Source: Trametopsis cervina (Eukaryota; Basidiomycota; Agaricomycetes; Polyporales; Irpicaceae). Taken from it: a DNA stretch of 64,000 bases. The first letter of the stretch is position 1. Each line of letters opens with the position of its first letter. The DNA is taken from NCBI GenBank assembly GCA_022385755.1, contig MU278354.1:822805-886804 (forward strand), read 5' to 3'. A model generated the notes under the pieces. The model did not search any database, had not been told where the DNA came from, and saw only the letters and a program-made list of their open reading frames with translations. Both the position numbers and the translations under genes were made by a program. Positions 22,031 to 32,318 of the stretch are shown piece after piece.

Positions 22031-25000
22031 ATGTCTGTAACGACAGAATATTCCTTTGATGCGTCGACAATGTCCAATCCTGTACCTAGGCCCTGGACAG
22101 GCAGGTCATCCGCACGTCCTGGCACCGCTCAGTCGAGACCTCCTACAGCGCGACCACAAACTGCGCTATCTTCCAAAAATGATGCTAGCTATGTGCTTGC
22201 TATCCTAGAAAGTCGAGGTATAGGTCGTGAAGTGGGTATTGCCGCTCTGGATAAGGATACGGGGAAGGTCAACCTGATACAGGTAAGCTTATGCGCATAT
22301 ATGCACTGTACAACATCGTTTATTACTGTGCCTATATAGTTATCTGACGTTCCAACGTACGTGAAGACCTTGCATCAAATGCACCTGCATTACCCGTCAC
22401 TGGTGTTGGTTCCGGATACATTCCTCTCCCTATCGGACGCTTCAATCGTCTCCGGGGGAAAACGACCTCGTACTACCTCTCTTCTAGTGCAGAGCATACT
22501 TGAGGAGTTTGAATCCGTCCCTATTGAGCCTGTCCTAAGAAAGTGCTGGAGCGATACTGCTGGTGAGCGGCTACCGTTACACCTACCTAAGAAGCACTCA
22601 AAGCTTATGTTTACAAGGCTTGGAATTTGTGAATCAGCTAAGTGTTGAAGATGATGAACGCGCCGCAACGTTAGTTGCAGTATCCAACAAGTAAGCCGTC
22701 TCCGCATACATGCGTTCATCTGCCCAACGGAGTCTCTTCGTATTTCACAGATATTATGCGCTTTCAGCAGCAAGTGCGCTCTTTAAACATGCTGAGCTCA
22801 AGTTGAACATTCGATTTGCCGCCTCGTCTCTTCGTATCCGTTATGTCCAAGTTGAAGGCACGATGATGATAGACCCTGAGACTGCACGCAACTTAGAGCT
22901 CGTGAGCAATATGACCAGCAAAAGATCTACTCATTCGGTGTTTGGGTGAGCATGAGGCATAAATCTTCCAGTCATGCGTGTTCTGGGACTTACCTCAATG
23001 GACGCAGCATGCTCAACCACACATACACCGCCATGGCTGCTCGTCTGTTGCGAACTACGCTGCTTTCTCCAGTTACAGGCACGTTTTTACCGCTTCACAT
23101 CGCTTAAACATACCTCAGGATTGCGCCCCATAGTCCAGAGCGCAATTGATTCTCGTTTGGATGTTGTCGAAGGTGCCTCATACTTATCTCACTTCATACA
23201 TCAGTCAAAATTATATCCTGCATAGAACTAATCCAGACGGAGGAACGGTTTCATGAAGTGAAAGACGCGCTCAAGACACTCAATAAAATGGACTTCGACA
23301 AGTTGATTTCTTCCGTATGTTCTACTCACGACCACCTTTGCGATCCTCGTTTACCTGCAAAGTATAGCTAGCAGCATCGGAAGCTCGGGAGACGAGCACA
23401 GCCAAGTCTTCGGCCGCTCGTGTCTCCCAGATGCTCAGCCTTCGTGATATTGTCAAAAACGTGCCGCGCGTCGCGAAAGCTCTCACAGGCAGTCGCTCTC
23501 TGCTATTGCAAGTTATTCAAGATGTATGTGAAGTCTTTTCACGACCAGTTGACAATCCCTGAAATTGTGGCGGTGTAGTCGATTGTGGATGAGCGACTCA
23601 ACAGGATCGAGAGGCTTGTATCGGATAGCTTGAATGATAACGCTGCTATCCAGAAGGTTCGTCTCACTTGGAATGCAACCAATGAATTCAGCACTCAATT
23701 ACGTTGGCGTTCTAGGGAGGCCTAGGAGCAATGAATGCGCGAGTTTATGCCGTCAAGGTATGCCTGTCTCAAGTAAGACCCATGATGCTCCTCACTTCTC
23801 CTCTCAGGCTAATTGCAACCGACTCTTGGACGTTGCACGCGAGACTTACAAGGAGAACGTCGGGGATATTTTCGCCTTGAACAACGAACTTTCACAAGAA
23901 CACGATCTTCCACTCACCCTGCTCTACCAGGAAAATGGCTTTGTGTTCACCCTGAAAAAGAGCGATCTCGAGGACAAGGGGAGTGGTGAGCTCCCGAGGG
24001 GATTTGTGAACGTTGTGGCTAAGAAGGGAAAATGGGTGTTCTCGAGTGTCGAGTTGGTGCGCATCGTAAACACATTCCGCAGGTAGTATCGCTAATTCTG
24101 TTTCGTATGCCGTTGGACGCAGAAAAAGCGAAATGCGAGGATGAAAGATGCACTAGATGAGACACTAATCCTTAGTGACAGGATTATCCGGGATCTGGTG
24201 GCCGATATTATTGTGGATTTCGGTGCGCTCTATCAAGCATCAGAGGCCGTTGCTCTGTTGGATATGCTCTGGTCTTTCGCGCATGCTGCAATATGTGAGT
24301 ACCACGGTTCTGTCCCATATCTTACGTTAACGAACGCTGTGCGTAACGAACAGTGCGCAACTACAGTATGCATTCTTTTTCATCGGAGATGAAGTCCTGA
24401 TGTTTATAATTTTGAACTTGAGCAGTACGACCCGAATTCACCGGCACATTGGCTATCAAGTCAGGAAGACACCCTATTCTTGAAGGCGTTCAAGCGGCGG
24501 GAACCTTGGTACCCAATGACGTCTATTGCTCCGAAGCATCATGCTTCCAGGTTGTTCACGGGCCAAAGTATATTTGCATCGTTCTCTGCCTGTTCAAGCA
24601 CTTGCTAATAATCTCAACACAGCATGTCTGGTAGATTCTATCTATCCTCAGTAAAGGCCCATTAAATACTCACGGGCTTTGAAGGGAAGAGCACGTACCT
24701 ACGCCAGATTGGACTACTCGCAGTGATGGCAATGAGTGGAAGCTTTGTACCCGCGGAATACGCAAGCTTCAGGTCAGGAGCTCCCTTACCGTTTACTGCG
24801 GAATACTAACAGTACGGAACAGAGTGCATGATGCACTACTAACTCGGCTCTCTAACGACGACGACATGGAGAAGAGTTTGAGTACATTCGCTAATGAGAT
24901 GGCGTCTTCTGCCATGATCCTTGGTGAGATAATTGTTCGCCCTGTTTTGTGAATCAAAAAACTAACAAACGTCATGTCGAAGGGATCGCTTCCCCAAATT

Positions 25001-25920
25001 CGCTGGTCTTGATTGATGAGGTCGGACGTGGTACCTCGCCCAGAGAAGGCGTCGGGATCTCGCACGCCATCGCTGAACACCTGATCAAACTGAAAGTGAG
25101 TGTCTTGATTATGCAACGACAACCTCCCCTCATTTAATCTTCGTCTAGTCATACGTCTTTTTTGCAACGTGAGCTTTCGGGAAATTCATTTTGGTCCGAA
25201 GCGCTCTCACATTTGGCTAGGCACTTCAATGAGCTCGTTACAACACTGTCACGACAACCGTCGGTTGTAAAGTAAGTAAGCCAAATGATTGTTTGCGATA
25301 CTCACTGCGACCGTATTCTTGTAGCTTGCACTTGTCAGTTCAACGGACTCGTCAGACCAATACAAGTTTTGGCATGACTTTTCAATACAAGTCAGAAGAT
25401 CTATCTTTGTGTCTGCGTATCTGACAGACTTCTCCAGGATCGTCGACGGCGCGCCAGAAGACTTAGACCACTACGGTTAGCTGAACATTGCTTGTCGCCA
25501 TCCGCGCCGACTGCATATAGGAGCCTCGATTCTCACCCTTGAGCATCTAGGACTAGAACTTGCTCGCCTGGCAGACCTACCCGCGGAAGTGCTCACTGAA
25601 GCTCGCACTGTTTCCCTGAAACTCACGGAGCTCGAAGAACGCAAAAAGGAGGAGAGCAAATTTAATAAGGTGGCGATCAGGCGGAAGGCTCTGCTCAGGG
25701 TAATGTCTCTACTCTATCGCTTTCAGTTATCTTGGTCTCTGGCAAAGCTTCTGGACTTTTCATTTGCTCATGAGCGACTGTCTGCTTGGATTCTTGGCTA
25801 TAGCTTCGTCATCAACTGGTCCAAGTTCTTGATCACTCGAACTTGCCGGATGAGGAGCTGCTTGACTACCTGGGACGCATGCAAAAGGACATCGCGGCTG
25901 TTTTGCAGAAGACGCTCTGA
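22031..25920 (+). CDS. MSH4: MSH4, meiotic MutS homologue
   Basis: Twenty-four exons close in frame to 862 residues: 22031-22282, 22340-22562, 22618-22690, 22751-22945, 23008-23078, 23119-23172, 23226-23314, 23368-23523, 23579-23656, 23716-23757, 23808-24056, 24123-24294, 24354-24365, 24426-24567, 24623-24630, 24685-24772, 24823-24923, 24983-25095, 25149-25168, 25221-25271, 25325-25390, 25438-25475, 25521-25699, 25804-25920. MSH4 pairs with MSH5 to stabilise meiotic recombination intermediates. Seen: a short N-terminus without the mismatch-reading domain, the MutS core and lever regions, Walker [14 protein letters not shown] (about 601-612), Walker [13 protein letters not shown] (about 675), FFATHFNEL and the C-terminal dimer helix. 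Walker A is assembled from three exons, the middle one 8 nt. Intron 5 (23079-23118, 40 nt) appears to use a GC donor. No frame damage was found. Confidence 0.95.
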
Positions 25921-27579
25921 ACAAATCAACATCCGCGGACGCTTGGGTATTACCAAAGATCATCTCCGCCACTACAGACCCTTGCAAGATGAAATCCTCG
26001 GTATAGGCATAGATCCACACTCCGGGGATGAAGACGTATATGTACCTATGACTACCCCGCGATGGTCACGGTGTCCAATGTATGTCTTAAAAAACTAAAA
26101 TGATCATTGCATACATGAGATAACTATGACGGATACACTGATATGAATACAAGTTACGGTGGTATCAAGATGAATTATTTGACGCAGTGGGGGAAGAATC
26201 CATTTCTCCTGAGCAGCTCATGCACTTCTGGGGTGTCAGGCTTCATGTTCCCCCACATCGGCTGAAATATCTCTATTTTCCGGTGCCGGCCTTTACCATA
26301 CGCGACATACCACTGATATATGATCCCCTAGAGATGACGCTTACTCAAGAGGATCCTTTTCGACGTGTTTTAGACAGAACGACTTACTGTATCGTCAGTG
26401 AGCATATGACCCTCGTATTGAGCTACACCTCGACGCCATTGGCCGTCTGCGGGTCGAACCCAGACTATAGTCCCAGGCTATCAAATTCCAAGTGAGCATG
26501 CATGGCGTGAAAGCAAAAGGAGACACCGCACCCTAACTATGAAGTGAAAACCTTCATCAAGTTCGCTGGGATGAACGTCCTCCAACGTCTCTCTTAGAGT
26601 CAGGGGGACGGTATCCTTTGCGTTGCGTAACCTCATGGTGCGAATGATATCGGAAGGAGGTAGAATGGTGTGAAGTGGGCTGTATCGACGATACCGGGGG
26701 CAAGCTCGAATATATAAACCAACGGTGCACGTCCATGGCTAGTGACCCAAGGTTCTTGGCCACATCGTACAAAGGTTTGCCACCGCTCCAAGAGACAATC
26801 TTAGGACTGTTGCGCACGACGCCACCCCGTCGTGATGACCGTGCATGATACGCGAGGGACGGAGACAACAAGCCTTTCTTTCTGCAGTACTTGTCTTGTG
26901 GTTCATGGTGCGCCGTTCAGACATCGACCTTATTGTGTATACATGCGCAGTCCGCGGGCGCTGAGGCTGCCTTGCTTTGTTCCTGTATAATGCTCTGGCA
27001 TGACAACAACAGTAACTTGCTTGTTCTGTACGAGCGTACGCACTGTATGTGAGTGGCGGATTGAACATGTCCACTATCATTGCCAGAAAGTTGGTGTGAT
27101 ATGATCAGTGAGTAGCTCCCACCGTCTTCTGGCATGCGGCTCCGGCTGTAATGGCCGAAAGCTCAACGGCGCAATTCCCCATGGGTATAGTGGGCATACG
27201 TTGTGTGTCTTAGCTGCAGGGAGGTGTGCATGTCCGTAGTGTAAGACGTTGATATGGAACCACAACGCGGTGGCACAATTTAAATTTAGCGCTACACGTC
27301 TCCAAACCAGAGACGCCTCCGGACCGCGTCGATTGAGCGTCGAAATGGCATTGGGATGTCCAAAACCGCGACCATGGATTGCTCTACGAGCAAGAATACA
27401 GTCATCGAGAAACTGAGGATACGGTACATTGCAAGATCACACTTCCAGCCCCTACAGTATTGCTTTCAACGGGAGACAAACTACTTATAGCGAGACAATA
27501 ACACGAATTGCGATTCAGCAGTCTTAGTTTTACAAGGATCCGACCGTTGGCACATGCGGTCAGTATGACACGCCAGCTT
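25921..27579. other. 1.66 kb spacer with a possible unrecognised spliced gene or remnant on the + strand
   Basis: From about 25950 to 26090 and again 26155-26490 the + strand reads as plausible protein (for example ELFDAVGEESISPEQLMHFW and IRDIPLIYDPLEMTLTQEDP) flanking a possible intron near 26080-26152. I find neither a convincing start nor a domain, and the phase at that junction is not resolved. It could be a small hypothetical gene, a remnant, or chance. The rest (26500-27579) shows nothing I can support. Confidence 0.3.
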
Positions 27580-29000
27580 CTACTTGCCGTGGGGACGCAA
27601 GGCGGGCGCAGGGGGCCATTTGTCGAAGTGGCCTGCGGTCTTATACAGAGGACCATAGTCCTTTCCATCACCCTAATACCAATGTTAGTCTCAACCGGTT
27701 TTCGGGTGTAAAATACTCACAAAGAAGTCGTACGGGAACCCTTTCTTGAACGGTACAATGCTCTCCAGGTACTCAATTTGCTCTTGGCTCAAGGCAATTT
27801 CAAGAGCCTCGAGGTTGGAGTGAAGGTGTTCGACCTTCCGCCCTCCGAGGATAGGGAAGACGTATGGAACCTTTTGCATCAAGTACGCGATCGCAACTGC
27901 AACAGACTCCATTAGGACGATGACAAGAATATGGAGGAGCGAATCGCGGAGTATCTCACCTGAGGTAAGGCTTTGGGCTCCTACTTCGGCCGCAACTTTC
28001 TCAAGAGCATGACTAACTTTGCGCTCATCCTCATTACGTTCCCAAGCTATGCCCATGGTCGTACGCCCGCGTTCTCCGGTTTGGCGACGCCTCTCTTCTT
28101 CAGCATCGCTGCGGAGTTTTCCGCCCGCAAGGACACTCCAAGGCGCAATTGCCATACCTGATAGCCGCGCTCGGTAAGTAAGACGAGAAAGGAGTATACG
28201 ATAATATACCTTCAGAGACACACATCGGGATGATATCGCGCTCCATATCCCGTTCTAAGATATTCCATTGTCCCTGATATATGACGAAGGGCGTCTTTCC
28301 GCTCATTCTTGCGTAGTTATTCGCTCTGGAGACGATCCAAGCAGGAGTGTCAGACACGCCAAGATAAAGCACCTTACCCTGCACGACAAGGTTATGCAGG
28401 CTGTTCATGACTTCCTCCACGCTGGTAGCGTAGTCCCACCAATGAAGGTAAAGGATATCGATGTACGAGGTGCGCAGCTTTTTCAAAGAGGCTTCGACGG
28501 AGATGCGCAGCGACTTATTGCTATTGCCGACATAGTGCGAGCGTTGCGGGATATCTTCATGGCGCTTCCAGGAGTGCGAATACTGCATTATGATCTGTCA
28601 GAAACTTTGCCAGGCTGGAGCACAGTGAAAGCGCCATTACCTTTGTGGCGATCACCATCTGGTCTCGAATCCCGCGTTGTTCCATCCATTCACCGAGAAA
28701 CTCTTCTGAGGACTCGTTCTGGCTGCTCGCAATGTCAGAGCTCGGCCAAAACAACAGATTCACGGGGACGTACTAATTGTTTGCGGTGTCAATGAAGTTT
28801 CCGCCTGCTTTGTAGTAGGCATCGAGGAGCTTGAAGCTGTCTTCCTTATTCATCGCGCCCATACCGACATCGTTCCACTTATCACCGATGCTCATCGCAC
28901 CGAGCTGGATAGGCGAAACATGGACACCCGCCAACTGAGAGAGCTGACGATGGCGACCAAGCTTGGTGGCTGGCTCAGGAGGGGGCAACCAGAAGCTCAT
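27580..29000 (-). CDS. aldo-keto reductase, aryl-alcohol dehydrogenase (AAD) type
   Basis: Six exons (29000-28774, 28722-28641, 28582-28210, 28157-27960, 27896-27721, 27672-27580) give 382 residues, the usual AAD length. The AKR barrel motifs are present: [11 protein letters not shown] with the catalytic Asp and Tyr, MVIATK with the Lys, YLHWWDY with the His, [15 protein letters not shown], and the cofactor loop [15 protein letters not shown] that favours NADP(H). Family members reduce aromatic aldehydes to alcohols; in wood- and litter-decay fungi they serve aryl-alcohol redox cycling and detoxification. The exact substrate cannot be told from sequence. A TATA-like box lies 81 bp upstream. 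Confidence 0.92.
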
Positions 29001-29080
29001 GATGAATGGTTATGCGTGAGTTTGAAAGCTTGGGTCTGTGAACGGTGTTGACAATCGACAGCAGCCATCTCCCCAAGCTC

Positions 29081-29087
29081 CTTTATA
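29081..29087 (-). promoter_or_regulatory. TATA-like box upstream of the AAD-type reductase
   Basis: TATAAAG on the minus strand, about 81 bp before the ATG at 29000 and within a compact AT-rich patch. The position fits a core promoter. Assigned by sequence only. Confidence 0.5.
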
Positions 29088-30439
29088 CTTGATGAAGGCC
29101 TCGACCTTGGAATACCGGTCTGCGTTTTCATCGCAAGGTAGTGCTGCCGCACGATGCAGAACACTTAGTCAGCCTTGCGGCAAGGAGCTCAGCGATAGCA
29201 CGTCAGATGCCGAGTAGTCGATATACCGAATGAATCGGAATAGAGAATAAACGGACTGAGCTGCAGAACACCATAGCGATGCTTCCGCCCAATCTCGCAA
29301 ACCACTTCTGCGGCGTCAATTTTGCGGCTTATGAAGAATAATGAACACAATCTATGCCGTTGGCGAGGGCACGGTGCGGGATATGCTTGGCGAAGTAGCT
29401 TCTCTGAGTCCCGTATGGTGGCACAACTGGAGATCATGACAATAGGCCGTGACCTAGCCGTCCCGCACGGAGGACTTGATCATCGAGAAGCACTAGCAAA
29501 CTGTCCAGACACAAAGCAGACCGATGATCGTCAGAGCGACATCCATGACAGTACGCGGCATGACATACCTGCATGTCCGCGATGACGTTGTGACATCTCC
29601 CGCTGGCGGCGCCATTGTACAAACACGGCTGGAAACTCTCACAAGGACGTTTATTTTCAATGTAAGTAAGCAGTATATCGCGTGTACCGCCTCATGCATG
29701 GGGTGCGGCGTTGCGGGATGATTGGCGGGCTGGCACACTGTCATCGTGCTGTAACGTCAAGACTATCATGTTCGAATCGTGAACTTTCACAAGTATTATT
29801 GCTCGTGGTACTAACCTTACAGTTCTCGTCCAACGCGTACAGTCGTGGACAGGTCGGTGTATTTAACATCTCTGTGCGTAGATGTTCGAGGTGCCAGAAA
29901 ATGCGACAGACCTATCTCGGCAGAGACTTGTCCATGCCTCGGCTTTTATGGACGGCATGCCTGTGCGTGAGTGCAGCGTAAAGCGATACCAATGTCGCCT
30001 TCATTTCGAGGCCCGGATCCTCACGTACGGACCCCCTTCCCGCATCTAATAGCAATGCAGCCCTCAAGAGAATATAGTTGAAAAATTTGAGGGTTCTCAC
30101 CTTGGATGAAGCTAGACTGCCATCAGCAGAGCCGTATGTACAGAATTGTTATCCCCAACGATCTTGATCGTTGACACGCTGATGACTGATAGACTGTTGA
30201 CAATCACGGATACATAAGATCAGGAAACGTACGAGGTAGCAGAACGAGGTTGTCATGAGTGTATCTCTTCATGAGACATTTGATCACAATAATGCTTTCC
30301 ATATAATACACGGATTAACCAGAAGGATTCTTATCTTGTAAACAGAGCAGTGGTGAGGAGTGGGTATCTGATTCAAATGAGTGTGCAGAGGGTATATTCA
30401 ATGTTTGATAACGAGGGCAGTCCCACCCTTCCGGAAGGA
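29088..30439. other. 1.35 kb spacer without a supported gene
   Basis: It lies upstream of the reductase and downstream of the Sel1-repeat gene. Short frames on the minus strand at 29189-29740 include one hydrophobic stretch and a piece reminiscent of an aldo-keto reductase, but no start, splice pattern or full domain can be assembled. No RNA gene was seen. Confidence 0.45.
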
Positions 30440-32237
30440 TTATTGGAACTTCTCCTTGTATATCCACGCTAGGCCGACGTCGCTCACTCCTTGTGCAACC
30501 TGAACGCCAGATACTCTCAATCAGTAAGCGATAACCGCCAAAACGGACACTCATACCGCCGCCCGGTACCACTTTGCTGACTCCTTGCGATCTTTCTTGC
30601 AGCCTTTACCATTTGCGAGACAAAATGCAAGCTCCTGCTGCGCATCAGGGTCCCCTAGTTCGGCCGCCATCTTGAAGTATTTCTGGGCATGACCGTATTC
30701 AATACCGCGAATACAACAACCCGTAGCGAAGAAGCATACCACTGCCATTTTCTTGTCTTTCTCCACACCCCACCCTCGGAAAAAGCTTTGCCCAACTTCG
30801 TATATCGCTAGTATCAACTCAGACTATGGCGAAAGGTCAGGCTAGGCGGTGCGAGGCTGATGTATGAGCAACTTGCCTTTACAGCACCTGCATTCACGCC
30901 TGCACGTCCGGTCTCAAGATCATCTACCGCTAGCTCCGCTGCCTTCCTCAACCATCTGAATCCGGTAGACTCGCTTGGCTGGATTCCCCATCCATGTCGC
31001 TGCGTCAGACCCCACATCAACATCCCCATGCCACAGCCTCCGCCAACAGTTGCACTCTTCTCGAAGCACGATGCTGATTCGCGCAGTTCGTTGGCAAGAT
31101 GGTGCTGTATGCCGAGCTGTAGAAAGTCCTGTGCCGTGCGAGGTTCGCCCGTTGGGGTGATCGGAACTCCAGAAGGGCTTGCAGGCGGGGGCGGAGACGG
31201 AGGATGAACGGCGATGGTGGGGCTGGGTATTGTAGGAGAGAGATTCCTACTTCCTGAGGGCGATGGCAACTGTCCTTCGTATGGATAATACGAGTATGAT
31301 GAATACACACTCAGCTGGGAGTGTGAGCGTGATATAGGGGCGGAGGTACTGTGCTGAAATGTAGGTCGAACTTTCTCCGATGCGTTCGAGGGACGTCGAC
31401 TAGATATTGACGTTCCTCCATGCGAGTGTGCATTACGCATAAGCACTTGAAGTTTCTGCTCCTCTGAGCCGATAGGCGGTGGACCAGGGGCTCCTGCAGG
31501 ATATGTAATTGGGGTTCTCTGAGATGTGGGGTGGGGGTGTGAATAGTGCTGGGTTTGGGTATCGGTGGACACTACGACGGTGGGTATATTCGGAGGAGCC
31601 GTTGCTGATAGATCCTGAGAGGGCACACGATCGTAGTAGGAGTCTACGCTGTAGTGGGAAGCCATAGAAACCGCTCGTTCATCACTGGCTTGATCGAGTC
31701 GTCTATATTGCGGTGAACAGGAGCAACGAACAACAAACAATACTACATACCTCGAAGGTTCCTGCCTTCGACCCGGGGACTCCCACTGAATACTGGATAT
31801 GCTACTATCCGCCGTCGACCCTCCATCGTAGGTTGCTACTGATCCACGAAACTGGGTATGTAACAGTGGAGACGAGGGCGAATGTCCGAGTTCTTCAGGT
31901 GTTGGTTGTCCGAGTCGTGGAGGGGTGTAAGGCACGTTTAGTGCGTCAGCTAGCTTTGCAACTTTCGCTCTGCGAGATGAGGCGTGACGAACGAGGGAGT
32001 CGAGGGGTGATGATTGTTCAACGTGAAAAACCGGCGGCGCTGTATCGTCGTACATACTTGTATCGGGATGGACCTCAGCTAGTTGCAGGTATGCTCCAGA
32101 GCTTGCCGGGATTCGCCAACGGTCAACGTTGGAGAGGCATTCGAAAGCCGGGATTGATAGTCGTTAATACCAAGAGGAGTTAGCTTATTAGCGCGGTAAT
32201 CTAATCGTGGCGTCTCTGGCGCGGCAATCAATGTCAT
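30440..32237 (-). CDS. Sel1-repeat protein, DSF2/Nif1-like
   Basis: Five exons (32237-32171, 32078-31751, 31702-30877, 30823-30557, 30499-30440) give 515 residues. The first ~320 residues are Ser/Pro/Tyr-rich and probably disordered. A block of Sel1-like (TPR-type) repeats follows: DFLQLGIQHHLANELRESAS, GGCGMGMLMWGLTQRHGWG, GFRWLRKAAE, ILAIYEVGQSFFRGWGV and AQKYFKMAAELGDPDAQQEL, ending in VGLAWIYKEKF. This arrangement matches yeast Dsf2 and fission-yeast Nif1, which act in cell-size or cell-polarity control; that role is inferred. Intron 3 (30876-30824, 53 nt) has a GC donor (AAG|GCAAGT); using GT would create a stop. The first exon is inferred from splice fit; an alternative start is 32055. 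Confidence 0.82.
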
Positions 32238-32318
32238 TAAATCCGTGTAATGGCGACGTAGCAAAGGTCTTTACATTTTGAATGTACAGTACAAGAAGAG
32301 TAGAGCAATGAAAAGGGT

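Noticed and set aside
22031..25920. MSH4 as a pseudogene because of many short broken frames
   Set aside because: All 24 exons join in phase to a full-length protein with intact Walker A and B motifs.
26440..26475. GGGTCGAACCC resembles a tRNA T-arm box B
   Set aside because: The motif lacks one T of GGTTCGA, no A box or matching acceptor stem lies at the right distance, and the reverse strand also fails to fold as a cloverleaf.
29189..29740. Possible aldo-keto reductase remnant or hydrophobic peptide on the minus strand
   Set aside because: Only short fragments look suggestive; no catalytic motif, start or splice structure can be assembled.
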